The notes beneath the pieces are model-generated. The model was not told the origin of the DNA and ran no database searches. It saw only the letters and a program-made list of their open reading frames with translations. From NCBI RefSeq assembly GCF_013201975.1, contig NZ_CP053845.1, positions 1,426,001 through 1,490,000 on the forward strand: 64,000 nt of DNA. The letters are read 5' to 3'. The translations under genes were made by a program, and so were the position numbers. Positions 28,418 to 35,983 of the stretch are shown here, in pieces. Source of the DNA: Campylobacter sp. CCUG 57310 (lineage in GTDB: Bacteria; Campylobacterota; Campylobacteria; Campylobacterales; Campylobacteraceae). Within the stretch, counting starts at the first letter, position 1; each line of letters starts with the position of its first letter.

Positions 28418-29053
28418 TTAAAGTAATGTTTTAGCAAGCCTTATACAAGACTCTACGCTTTGAATTTCACTTGTGGTAGCAGTTGTAAATTTATCCAGCT
28501 CTTTGCTTGTCGTTTGTCCTATGCTAACAGCCTTATAGCTATCATCCCAGCCAAAATTTGAGATAAAATTCTTAACCGCCGAAGGAGCGGTAAATATGAT
28601 CACGCTTTTTGGTTCAGGCTTTAGCCCTATTTCCGCCTTCAAGCAGACATTTTCGTAAGCTACTATCTGAGTTATATTAACGCCTGCGGTTTCTAAAATC
28701 CCACCTAAATTTGAAACTGTTTTTTTAGCTCTTAGATAAAGCGTTTTTTTATCTTTTAAAAGCAGTAAAATTTCGCTTGCAAACTCTTTTCCATAGGAGT
28801 TTTGCCCGATATAAATTCTATCAAATCCTACCTGCTTTGCCGCGTTTGCACTTGCGTCGCCTATGGCGTAAATTTGCAAATTTTTATCGATTTTGATTTT
28901 ATTAAATTCTAACGCTTTTATAGAGTTTTTAGAGGTTATGATAAGCGCTTCAAATTCGCTTAAATCAACTTCAAATTCGCTAAATTTAATCTCATTTAAC
29001 CTAAGCGTCTTTGCGCCCTCATAATCAAAATTTGAACCGACTAGATAGATCAT
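28418..29053 (-). CDS. hemD: uroporphyrinogen-III synthase
   Basis: Closes and inverts ring D of hydroxymethylbilane in haem and sirohaem synthesis. 211 aa, a little short, with the two-domain Rossmann-like layout. Recognisable blocks: ALIITSKNSIKAL, IYAIGDASANAAKQVGF, LYLRAKKTVSNLGGIL, IVAYENV, and IIFTAPSAVKNFISNFGW with AVSIGQTTSKEL near the end. The family is very divergent, so these together are good evidence. Its ATG overlaps the stop of the PIN-like gene as ATGA, placing hemD third in an operon with two genes of unknown role. Confidence 0.88.
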   Translation of the reverse strand: MIYLVGSNFDYEGAKTLRLNEIKFSEFEVDLSEFEALIITSKNSIKALEFNKIKIDKNLQIYAIGDASANAAKQVGFDRIYIGQNSYGKEFASEILLLLKDKKTLYLRAKKTVSNLGGILETAGVNITQIVAYENVCLKAEIGLKPEPKSVIIFTAPSAVKNFISNFGWDDSYKAVSIGQTTSKELDKFTTATTSEIQSVESCIRLAKTLL

Positions 29054-29880
29054 TTTAGACTTCCCTTCTTTTGAAAATAGGCTTTTGCTCTATCTTTTAA
29101 AATCGTATATATCGTAACTCCATCGCCGCTGCCGTATTTTTTTATAAGTGCGTTATGAAACTCCAAAGTGTTCTTACTTTCTCTTGCTATCTTTTTTATC
29201 TCCTGGGAATTTTTGGATAAAAGATTGTTTGTCTCGGCATTTTTTATTGGGCTTAATTGATCTTGTTTGGTTTCATCATCCAAATTTGAGCTGTTTTTAG
29301 ACTCCTTGGACAGAGTTTTTATTTTAGGTGAAGCAAGCATTTTGGAGGCATAAATTTGTCTTGCTTTTTGTTTAAAAGTTTTATATATAACCAGCCCATC
29401 ATCATCGCCGTAAGCGTTTTTTAGCATGATATGAAGCTCTTGAAGATTTGAAGATTTTAACAAAATATTTTCAACCTCTTTGCTTCTATTCTCGTCTATT
29501 TTTAAACTTACATCTTTTTGTAAAGTTATTTTTTTAAATTTCTCCCTTTTTTCGGCTCTTAAAGCGTTAAAAAATCCTATTACGCTATCATAAAATTTAT
29601 CATTGCTAACTACGCAAATTTTACCCTTCTTATCAAAAAATTTTCCCATTAAAAATACTATTATCTTATCTGCAAAATCCCTATCCGCATCACTTATCAT
29701 AAAAATTTTAAACTTTACTTTTTTAGAGTTTAAAATTTTTAAAGTCTGCATGGATATCTTTTTTCTTGCATTTGTAACTATATAAACCCTATCTTTTTTC
29801 TTGGGATCTATTATCTTAAAGATATTATCAACACATATATTTTCATCATCTATTATAAATCTTTTCAATTTTCTCTCCAA
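29050..29880 (-). CDS. PIN/NYN-like domain protein with a duplicated C-terminal motif
   Basis: 276 aa, not a family I can name. Residues 1-107 look like a PIN/NYN-type nuclease fold: FIIDDENI (Asp11/12, Glu13, Asn14), FADKIIVFLMG (Asp71) and CVVSNDKFYDSVI (Asp94, Asp98), giving acidic residues at the usual three places. The region after it is charged and Lys-rich. Two copies of one motif follow, 92 residues apart and gap-free: LQELHIMLKNAYGDDDGLVI (146-165) and LEFHNALIKKYGSGDGVTIY (239-258), each then continuing to K-x-x-A. A Ser/Asn/Lys-rich linker separates them. Possibly an RNA-acting protein; unproven. Starts 9 nt after the ATPase, ends overlapping hemD. Confidence 0.6.
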   Translation of the reverse strand: MERKLKRFIIDDENICVDNIFKIIDPKKKDRVYIVTNARKKISMQTLKILNSKKVKFKIFMISDADRDFADKIIVFLMGKFFDKKGKICVVSNDKFYDSVIGFFNALRAEKREKFKKITLQKDVSLKIDENRSKEVENILLKSSNLQELHIMLKNAYGDDDGLVIYKTFKQKARQIYASKMLASPKIKTLSKESKNSSNLDDETKQDQLSPIKNAETNNLLSKNSQEIKKIARESKNTLEFHNALIKKYGSGDGVTIYTILKDRAKAYFQKKGSLK

Positions 29881-29889
29881 ATTTAGAGT

Positions 29890-30984
29890 TTATCTATGCT
29901 TAAAAACCCTCTCAAGCCAAAAGCCAAATGTCGTATCGGGGATAAAAAATTCCCCATCTTGCTTATCTATTATCTCTTTAGCAAAAAGCTGTTTAAGTGC
30001 CGCTTGCAAGGACGTTTTGCTTATGTTAAATTGCGACAAAACACCGAGTGAAAAATACTCTTTTTGTCCTTTGATGATGATTTCAAGAGCTTTTTTTTGA
30101 TTGCCTGTAAATGTATCAAAAACCAGCCTGTAAGCGCCATCTTTGCTTTGCAGCACTATATCAAGTGCGCCTAAAACCGCTTTTTTATCAATTGTTTTTT
30201 CATTTTCATAGATAAAATACAAAACATTTTGTATAAGCTTCGTATCAAATTTGCATATACCGGCAAGCTCGTTTATCTGAGCCTGAGTTGTTTTTAAGAA
30301 ATTTTTAGCGTATTTATAAATTTCATTTTGCTTTAACGCGCCAAGTTCAAAATGAGTAGCCATCTCAAAAAGAGGCATTTTATGGCTAAAAAGTGAAGTT
30401 AATATATGCCGCTTTGAGCCAAGAAATATAAACGAGATATTTTTACTGGTCTGCATAAATTTACGCAACCTCGCATCTATCCTAAGCCCGCTAAACTCGG
30501 CTATTTGCTGAAATTCATCGATGATAAAAACTACTTTTTTCTCTTTTGAAATTTCATCAAGCATATTAAACAGATCATCCATCGCCTCGTCAAAGCTTGC
30601 GTTTTTTATCATCGGACTTGCCGAAAGTTCGTAAGTAAGCGGATCAAGCGTGATCTCAAAGCTTATTCTTTTGAGTTTGGCAAGGATAAACTTAAATGTA
30701 CTTTGAAAATTTGCTTTTTGTGATTTGGCGACATTTCTAAGCAGCTCTTTTACAAAATCCTCTCCGCAAGTCATATCGAAGATGTCGCTATATATACAGA
30801 CAAATTCCTCTTGATGACGGCGCATAAACTCCTTAATGAGCGTGGTTTTACCCATGCGTCTTTTTGAATAGATAAGCAAATTTGAAGAGTTTTTGGCAAA
30901 TTTATAAATTTTATCAAGTTCGTTTTGCCTACCGTAAAATGTCGAGCCGTCAGCTAAGGTTTCAAATGGAAACGGATTTTTCAT
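29890..30984 (-). CDS. AAA+ ATPase of the archaeal-ATPase (PF01637-like) type
   Basis: 364 aa. Walker A is RRMGKTTLIKEF (about 42-53), following the family opening FYGRQNELDKIYKF; Walker B is VVFIIDEFQQI. FIFLGSKRHILTSLF is the sensor-1 region. The C-terminal ~120 residues look like winged-helix DNA-binding domains (GNQKKALEIIIKGQ, FNISKTSLQAALKQLFAKEI). Members are STAND-like ATPases, often solitary, with poorly known roles. It is first of a three-gene operon with the PIN-like gene and hemD, behind a clear TATAAT box. Confidence 0.82.
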   Translation of the reverse strand: MKNPFPFETLADGSTFYGRQNELDKIYKFAKNSSNLLIYSKRRMGKTTLIKEFMRRHQEEFVCIYSDIFDMTCGEDFVKELLRNVAKSQKANFQSTFKFILAKLKRISFEITLDPLTYELSASPMIKNASFDEAMDDLFNMLDEISKEKKVVFIIDEFQQIAEFSGLRIDARLRKFMQTSKNISFIFLGSKRHILTSLFSHKMPLFEMATHFELGALKQNEIYKYAKNFLKTTQAQINELAGICKFDTKLIQNVLYFIYENEKTIDKKAVLGALDIVLQSKDGAYRLVFDTFTGNQKKALEIIIKGQKEYFSLGVLSQFNISKTSLQAALKQLFAKEIIDKQDGEFFIPDTTFGFWLERVFKHR

Positions 30985-31014
30985 AGAGCGCCTTATATTG
31001 TTTGGTATGTAGAT

Positions 31015-31020
31015 ATTATA
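31015..31020 (-). promoter_or_regulatory. -10 box of the ATPase/PIN/hemD operon
   Basis: TATAAT on the minus strand, 31 nt before the ATPase ATG. It gives a short 5' leader of about 25 nt with a weak AAGG ribosome-binding site. No -35 consensus. Confidence 0.5.
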
Positions 31021-31061
31021 CCATTATTTTTATACTAAAACTAAAATTTAAAAGATACTTT

Positions 31062-32576
31062 TTATTTTAAAAGTCCGTTTTTAACTAGATATTCTCTTGC
31101 AACATCATTGGCGCTACGCTTTAAAACCCGCACGGCATAGTTCATATCACTCATCTGCTCACTACTTATCTTGCCGTTTAATTTACTTAGAGCATGCCCT
31201 ATCTGCGGATATTTATCAAGCGTATCTTGTCTCATCAAAGCGGCCGCTTCATAAGGCGGGAAAAGTCTCTTATCATCCTTAAGCGCTACAAGATCAAATT
31301 CTCTTATCTCGCTATCGGTCGAGTAAGCATCTATCACCTGAACTTCTCCGCTTAATATAGCTTTGTACCTTAATGCAGGCTCAACGGTTTTAACATTTAA
31401 ATTTAAACCGTAAAGGGATTTAAGGCCTAAATTTCCATCTTCTCTGTCGTTAAATTCAAGAGTAAATCCGGCAGCTAGACCGTCTTGAACCGACTTTAAA
31501 TCAGATATGCTTTTGATATTGTTTTCATGAGCAAATTTGCGCAAAACCGCAAGCGCATAAGTGTTTTCAAACCCAAGCGGCTCAAGTAAAACAAGGTTAT
31601 CCTGTTTTGCCAAACCCTCTTTTGCCGCTACATAAACTGTTTTTGCGTCATTTGATAAATTTGTGCTCGGAGCTTTAAGCAGGCTTGAGACGATAGTGCC
31701 TGTAAATTCGGGATAAATATCGATATCTCCTGATTTTAACGCCTCGTATAAAAAGCTTGTCTTGCCAAAATTCGCTTTAAGTTTGACCTTTAAATTAGTC
31801 TCATTTTCTATAAGTTCTTTAAATAAATTGATTAAAATTTCAGGTTCGGCACCAAGCTTGGCCGCTATCACGATACGATCCTTTTGCATACTCATATTCG
31901 GCACAAAAGACAGCGCAAGAGCGAGTAGAAGCGTTGCAAGAGCGGTTATAACGAGCTTAAGCTTTTGTCGCTCTAAAAATTTAATCCCCGCACTAAAAAT
32001 CATCGCCAAAAGCGCAGATGAGATCGCTCCTATCAGAATTAGCGAAGTATCGTTCCTATCGATACCAAGAAGCACAAACGTCCCAAGCCCGCCCGCTCCT
32101 ATGAGTGCTGCCAAAGTAGCAGTTCCTATGATCATAACCGCAGCCGTTCTAATGCCTGAGATGATAACAGGCATAGCAAGAGCCAGCTCAAATTTCTTTA
32201 GGCGCTCAAATTTACTCATACCAAACGCTCTGGCGGCTTCTTTTAGCGCAGGATCTATCTCACGAAGACCCGTAAGGGTATTTTGCACGATAGGAAAGAG
32301 TGCGTAGATGACAAGAGCTATTATGGCCGGTATCGCACCGATACCAAAAATCGGTATAAAAAGCCCCAAAAGAGCAAGCGAAGGTATAGTTTGAAAGATG
32401 CCTGCAACCTGCAAAACAAACTCGCTTATACGCTTGTGATTTGAGATAAAAATCGCAAGAGGAATCGCTATAAAGATAGCCAAAAGAAGCGAAGAAAGCG
32501 AAATTTGCAAATGCTCAAGAGCAGCTCGCACAAGCTCATCTTGCCTCCCATAAAGCGTAGAAAAAAGCTCACTCAT
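31062..32576 (-). CDS. ABC transporter permease fused to substrate-binding domain (OpuB/EgtU type)
   Basis: 504 aa fusion. Residues 1-205 are an ABC permease with about 5-6 helices and the coupling-loop motif LKEAARAFGMSKFERLKKFE and GAGGLGTFVLLG. Residues ~235-504 are a periplasmic choline/betaine-type binding domain (IVIAAKLGAEPEILINLFKE, DIDIYPEFTGTIVSSLLK, VQVIDAYSTDSEI). The same architecture occurs in glycine-betaine/choline importers and in the ergothioneine importer EgtU of Helicobacter; sequence alone does not decide between them. It overlaps the ATPase gene by 4 nt. Confidence 0.9.
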   Translation of the reverse strand: MSELFSTLYGRQDELVRAALEHLQISLSSLLLAIFIAIPLAIFISNHKRISEFVLQVAGIFQTIPSLALLGLFIPIFGIGAIPAIIALVIYALFPIVQNTLTGLREIDPALKEAARAFGMSKFERLKKFELALAMPVIISGIRTAAVMIIGTATLAALIGAGGLGTFVLLGIDRNDTSLILIGAISSALLAMIFSAGIKFLERQKLKLVITALATLLLALALSFVPNMSMQKDRIVIAAKLGAEPEILINLFKELIENETNLKVKLKANFGKTSFLYEALKSGDIDIYPEFTGTIVSSLLKAPSTNLSNDAKTVYVAAKEGLAKQDNLVLLEPLGFENTYALAVLRKFAHENNIKSISDLKSVQDGLAAGFTLEFNDREDGNLGLKSLYGLNLNVKTVEPALRYKAILSGEVQVIDAYSTDSEIREFDLVALKDDKRLFPPYEAAALMRQDTLDKYPQIGHALSKLNGKISSEQMSDMNYAVRVLKRSANDVAREYLVKNGLLK

Positions 32577-33301
32577 ACTTGCGTCGCCTGGAAAAATTTA
32601 GCCACAAACTCATTAGCGGGCATATCTTTAATCTCTCCTGCGGTTCCCACTTGCACGATCTGCCCGCTATTCATCACACAAATTCTCTCTCCGACATTTT
32701 GCGCTTCGTTCATATCGTGAGTAACAAACACGACAGTCATGCCAAGATCTTTATGAAGCTCCTTAATAAGCTCCTGAAGTTCGGCTCTTGAGATAGGATC
32801 AAGCGCGCTAAAAGGCTCGTCCATAAGTAAAATTTTAGGCTCGGTTATGATGGCTCTAAGGATGCCTACTCGCTGCTGCTCTCCGCCAGAAAGCTCGGCG
32901 GGATAGCGGTGCAGATAGGTATCAGGCTCAAGACCTACTCTTTGAAGCAAATCTTTAGCCAGTGATACACGACGCTTTTTGCCGTATTTTTTCATTTCGG
33001 CTATAAGGGTGATATTTTCGCAAACGTTTAAATTCGGAAAGAGCGCTATTTGCTGCAAAACATAGCCGATATTTAATCTAAGCTTGCGCAGATCGTAGCT
33101 TGTGATATCTGCGCCGTCTATGCTAATCTTTCCTGATGTCGGCTCTATGAGGCGATTTATCATCTTTAGCGTAGTCGTCTTGCCACTACCGCTTGATCCT
33201 GCAAGAACAAAAAATTCGCCCTTTTTTATGTTTAGAGTGAAATTTTTAATTACTTCAGTATCGCCGTAAAGCTTGCTAACTCGCTCAAAGCCGATCACCA
33301 C
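32573..33301 (-). CDS. ABC transporter ATP-binding protein (OpuA/EgtV type)
   Basis: 242 aa. Walker A GSSGSGKTTTLK, Q-loop GYVLQQIALFPN, signature LSGGEQQRVGILRAI, Walker B ILLMDEPFSALD and H-loop FVTHDM are all intact. It resembles ProV/OpuCA-type ATPases of quaternary-amine importers but lacks the C-terminal CBS regulatory domains of osmosensing members, which fits a nutrient or antioxidant importer rather than an ionic-strength sensor (inference). The start is one of two adjacent GTG codons (33301 or 33298) after AAAGGA. It energises the following fusion permease. Confidence 0.93.
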   Translation of the reverse strand: MVIGFERVSKLYGDTEVIKNFTLNIKKGEFFVLAGSSGSGKTTTLKMINRLIEPTSGKISIDGADITSYDLRKLRLNIGYVLQQIALFPNLNVCENITLIAEMKKYGKKRRVSLAKDLLQRVGLEPDTYLHRYPAELSGGEQQRVGILRAIITEPKILLMDEPFSALDPISRAELQELIKELHKDLGMTVVFVTHDMNEAQNVGERICVMNSGQIVQVGTAGEIKDMPANEFVAKFFQATQV

Positions 33302-33521
33302 ATTCCTTTAAATTTGCTTTAATTTTTGATAGTAGTTTATCATAAAAAATTGTATGTTGCCTTGCAAATTTAAAAATATAATGTCTAAAAAACAGATACA
33401 ATCTCGATAAATTAGTAGTTTAATCAACTTTTAATATTGTCAAACTTAATTTCAATCTCGGATTAAAAATTTAATCAAGCTTGCAAATACTTTAAAAAAG
33501 TAAATTTGACATTATATAAAG

Positions 33522-33977
33522 CTAACTAGACTCTAAAATCAAAAGAAATTCATTAAAAATTTGCTTTTGATTTCCAAGTTTGCTAAAAAATTTTATATCT
33601 ATATCTTCGACTACAGGAAGGGCTTCATTTATCTTTTTTCGCCCTATTTTCGTAGCACGAACCGTTTTTGCACGAGAGTCTTGCGGATGAACGGTTCTTT
33701 TTACAAAATTCTTTTTCTCAAGCAGCTTTAAAATTTGTGATACAGTCATTATGTCCATGTCGGAAAACTCGGCGATCATTACTTGCGTAACCTGCTCATG
33801 CTCTCTTGCAAGCGAAGCAGCGGTACATAACACGACAAACTGAGGATGAGTAAGTCCGCTATGAGTAAGTGCTTGTTTTATCATGCCGTGCCATTTGTTA
33901 TAAGCCTTGATAAACAAAAGACCTGTTGATTTTTGTGGCTCATCTTTATATATGGAATCGAATTTTTCTTTACTCAT
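33522..33977 (-). CDS. MarR-family transcriptional regulator
   Basis: 151 aa winged-helix protein. The core VTQVMIAEFSDMDIMTVSQILKLLEKKNFVKRT contains the recognition helix, and DSRAKTVRATKIGR is the family wing. An AAGGAAAT ribosome-binding site precedes the ATG. It stands alone with 200-280-nt flanks. The next gene upstream on the same strand, an SRPBCC protein, carries a palindromic operator-like site in its promoter, making it a possible target (inference only). Confidence 0.9.
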   Translation of the reverse strand: MSKEKFDSIYKDEPQKSTGLLFIKAYNKWHGMIKQALTHSGLTHPQFVVLCTAASLAREHEQVTQVMIAEFSDMDIMTVSQILKLLEKKNFVKRTVHPQDSRAKTVRATKIGRKKINEALPVVEDIDIKFFSKLGNQKQIFNEFLLILESS

Positions 33978-34261
33978 TAAATTTCCTTATACGATTTTCC
34001 TAAAAACTGAAAAATCATAACATAATTTTACATTGATACTTCTATAAAATGTATGTCTTATTGATTTTATTTTTTCATAAACTTATTGTTTATCTTAAGA
34101 TATTACCGGCAAGATTTAAGTTTTGCCGGTATTTGAGTTTAAAAGTTCTTACTTAATTTCTCGCAGATCAAAATTTAAATCGTTAAATTTACACTACTTT
34201 TTTGATTTTATTTTTTAAAATTTAAAGTTTATACTAATAAATTTACAAATACTAATTATAC
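33978..34261. other. AT-rich gap between marR and the SRPBCC gene
   Basis: 284 nt without a gene. It contains one hairpin, TACCGGCAA/TTGCCGGTA (34104-34112 with 34123-34131), which could terminate transcription from the SRPBCC side, and must include the marR promoter. Nothing else recognised. Confidence 0.4.
34104..34131 (-). terminator. hairpin, possible terminator
   Basis: Nine-base perfect stem TACCGGCAA/TTGCCGGTA with a 10-nt loop, 131 nt beyond the SRPBCC stop and 127 nt before marR. No strong T run on either side, so termination is only possible. Confidence 0.35.
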
Positions 34262-34678
34262 TTATTTTATACTTTGCGCTTTTTGTCTTAAAGCAAACAT
34301 TGATTTTGGCACATCAGCAAAAATTTGCTTAAGAAGTTCCATTTTTTGCACGTTTATGTCTTTGCTTTCAAGCCTTACGGTATGCTTTATATATACGAAA
34401 TTTTTATTCTCAAATATCTCATGACCAAAACAAAGAGTTCCAAAAGGAGTATTAGACTGATTCCAAAATTCCTTATTTGGCTCGACTTTGGTAAGGATAA
34501 ATTTGATTTCAGGCATTTCTTTTAATTTCATAATTCCCGTAGAGCCTGTGCTAAATTTGCCATTTAAAGCCATATTTTCCAAATTGTTTTCCCATTCGAA
34601 CCATTTATTTGTATCCAAATAAAAGCTCCAAATCTTCTCCTTTGAAGCATCAATCCTAACTGTAAAACTAAATTCCAT
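34262..34678 (-). CDS. SRPBCC (START/polyketide-cyclase-like) protein
   Basis: 138 aa. The pattern FSFTVRIDASKEKIWSFYLD, WFEWENNLENMALNG, GSTGIMKLKEMP and the C-terminal MELLKQIFADVPKSMFAL helix is typical of single-domain SRPBCC proteins with a hydrophobic ligand cavity. Ligand and role unknown. AAGGAGTAAAGT precedes the ATG. The promoter is a near-ideal sigma-70 site with a palindrome at the start point, so the gene is probably repressed under some condition. It may be accessory. Confidence 0.8.
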   Translation of the reverse strand: MEFSFTVRIDASKEKIWSFYLDTNKWFEWENNLENMALNGKFSTGSTGIMKLKEMPEIKFILTKVEPNKEFWNQSNTPFGTLCFGHEIFENKNFVYIKHTVRLESKDINVQKMELLKQIFADVPKSMFALRQKAQSIK

Positions 34679-34698
34679 ACTTTACTCCTTCAAAAATT

Positions 34699-34712
34699 AT
34701 AAGTATACTTAT
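34699..34712. promoter_or_regulatory. 14-bp perfect palindrome, operator-like
   Basis: ATAAGTATACTTAT reads the same on both strands. It covers the expected transcription start of the SRPBCC gene, directly after the -10 box. A dimeric repressor site is the likely reading; the regulator is unknown, and the MarR protein 720 nt away is a candidate. Confidence 0.55.
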
Positions 34713-34739
34713 TATATGTATATTTATAATATATGTCAA
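34711..34739 (-). promoter_or_regulatory. consensus sigma-70 promoter of the SRPBCC gene
   Basis: On the minus strand TTGACA (34739-34734) and TATAAT (34716-34711) are separated by exactly 17 nt. Perfect matches at both boxes are unusual in Campylobacter, where -35 boxes are normally missing. Confidence 0.7.
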
Positions 34740-34982
34740 GTGCAATTTATCCGCCATGCTGTTTTTAAATTAGCCTTGCAATTTAATATAAAAATAATAT
34801 GATAAATTTAGCCTCTACAGCCTTAACAACAAGCGTCACTTTTTAGCCGAAATAAATTTATGTATTTTATTCTTTTTAAATAAAAATCGTGACAAGCTTG
34901 AAATATAAACAATTGAAGTCTCGCAGTTGCCCATTAAACCTAATAGATAAACAAGTAATTGCAGGCTTTGAAAGTTAAAATT
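34740..34982. other. AT-rich gap upstream of the SRPBCC promoter
   Basis: Part of a 304-nt gene-free stretch (34679-34982). Beyond the promoter and palindrome I see no ORF, repeat or RNA structure. Confidence 0.3.
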
Positions 34983-35624
34983 TTATTTATCTCTTGTTAC
35001 TATTAAAAGCATTTTAAATTTATCTTTTATCTTTAGTCCGTGCGGGATCTTGCCCGGCATCACGATACTATCGCCCGCTTTGATATTAAAATGCTCATCG
35101 CCTATCGTAAGCGCAAGCTCTCCTTCAAGAGCAACTAGTAGTGCGTCACCCGGCGCAGCGTGGGTGGAAAGCTCCTGCTCACCGTGAAAACCCATAAGCG
35201 TCATCGTGCCGTTTTCGTTTTTGACAAGGGTTTTGCTTACGACCTTATCCTCTTGATACTCGATCGCATCCGTAAGAGCGAAAATTTCAGCCTTCGGCAG
35301 GTGGTTTATCATTGTATTCTCCTTAAAGTCTATTAAAATCATCTTTGTCTTTTCTTTACTCACGACCTTGCGCCACGTCTCTTTTTCTATAATAAAAGCT
35401 TCGTTTTGTTTAAGGCTTAATTTCTCATCTTCACAAAATAGCGAAATTTCACCCTCTAAAATCCATACTAACGAATCGCCAAATCGCTTCTCCTTATCAA
35501 GCTCTTCGGTCACATCAAGCGCGTAAAGATCAAGGTCTAAATTTTTATTTGAAAAAAGTCTTTGGCTTACTATACCGCCGCTTTCAAAGCAAATTTCGTC
35601 TTTGATATTGTAAATTTTACTCAT
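34983..35624 (-). CDS. two-cupin-domain protein
   Basis: 213 aa from ATG 35624, chosen because AAAGGAAAATA precedes it; an ORF 11 codons longer lacks a site. Two cupin modules: an N-terminal one (about 50-105, SLVWILEGEISLFCEDEKLS, LKQNEAFII) and a C-terminal one (about 145-210, STHAAPGDALLVALEGELAL, IKAGDSIVMPGKIPHGLKI). The second keeps His residues that could bind a metal (THAAPGD, PHGL); the first lacks them. No specific enzyme is recognised. Monocistronic. Confidence 0.82.
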   Translation of the reverse strand: MSKIYNIKDEICFESGGIVSQRLFSNKNLDLDLYALDVTEELDKEKRFGDSLVWILEGEISLFCEDEKLSLKQNEAFIIEKETWRKVVSKEKTKMILIDFKENTMINHLPKAEIFALTDAIEYQEDKVVSKTLVKNENGTMTLMGFHGEQELSTHAAPGDALLVALEGELALTIGDEHFNIKAGDSIVMPGKIPHGLKIKDKFKMLLIVTRDK

Positions 35625-35983
35625 TATTTTCCTTTGTAAATTTGTATCAACTATCAAATCAACAAATGAATTTTAGCAGGCTGAACGATAAATAATCTTG
35701 ATATAGATTATCTTTTTTTTAAATTTATTAAATAAATTTTAGTGTCAATATAGACTTGTTATTTTAGTATTTATAATTTAGACTTAACTATAAATAAATG
35801 AATTTATAGTGGCTATTAAATACAAAATCCAAACGATATTCAAGATGCAAAAGAAGAAACAATCAAGAAGATAAAGAAGGCAAAAATAATTTTTCAAACA
35901 AATCGCCTAGATGATATCTAAGCAATTTGTTTGAAATTAATTGATATAAAATATTGACTTGAAAAAATCAAAAGCTTATTTTA
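35625..35983. other. 359-nt gap with a strong hairpin and a coding-like fragment
   Basis: No full gene. A stretch from about 35828 to 35922 reads QNPNDIQDAKEETIKKIKKA then KIIFQTNRLDDI and a stop, but has no start or ribosome-binding site and is preceded by a stop, so it may be a gene remnant or chance. It runs into the hairpin described separately. The cupin promoter must lie in the right-hand neighbourhood of 35625. Confidence 0.35.
35892..35936. terminator. long hairpin upstream of the cupin gene / downstream of guaA
   Basis: Perfect 12-bp outer stem TTTCAAACAAAT/ATTTGTTTGAAA (35892-35903 with 35925-35936) with a further partly paired inner part (CTAGAT/ATCTAAG). It lies 48 nt after the guaA stop, so it probably terminates the nhaD-guaA operon. 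Confidence 0.6.
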
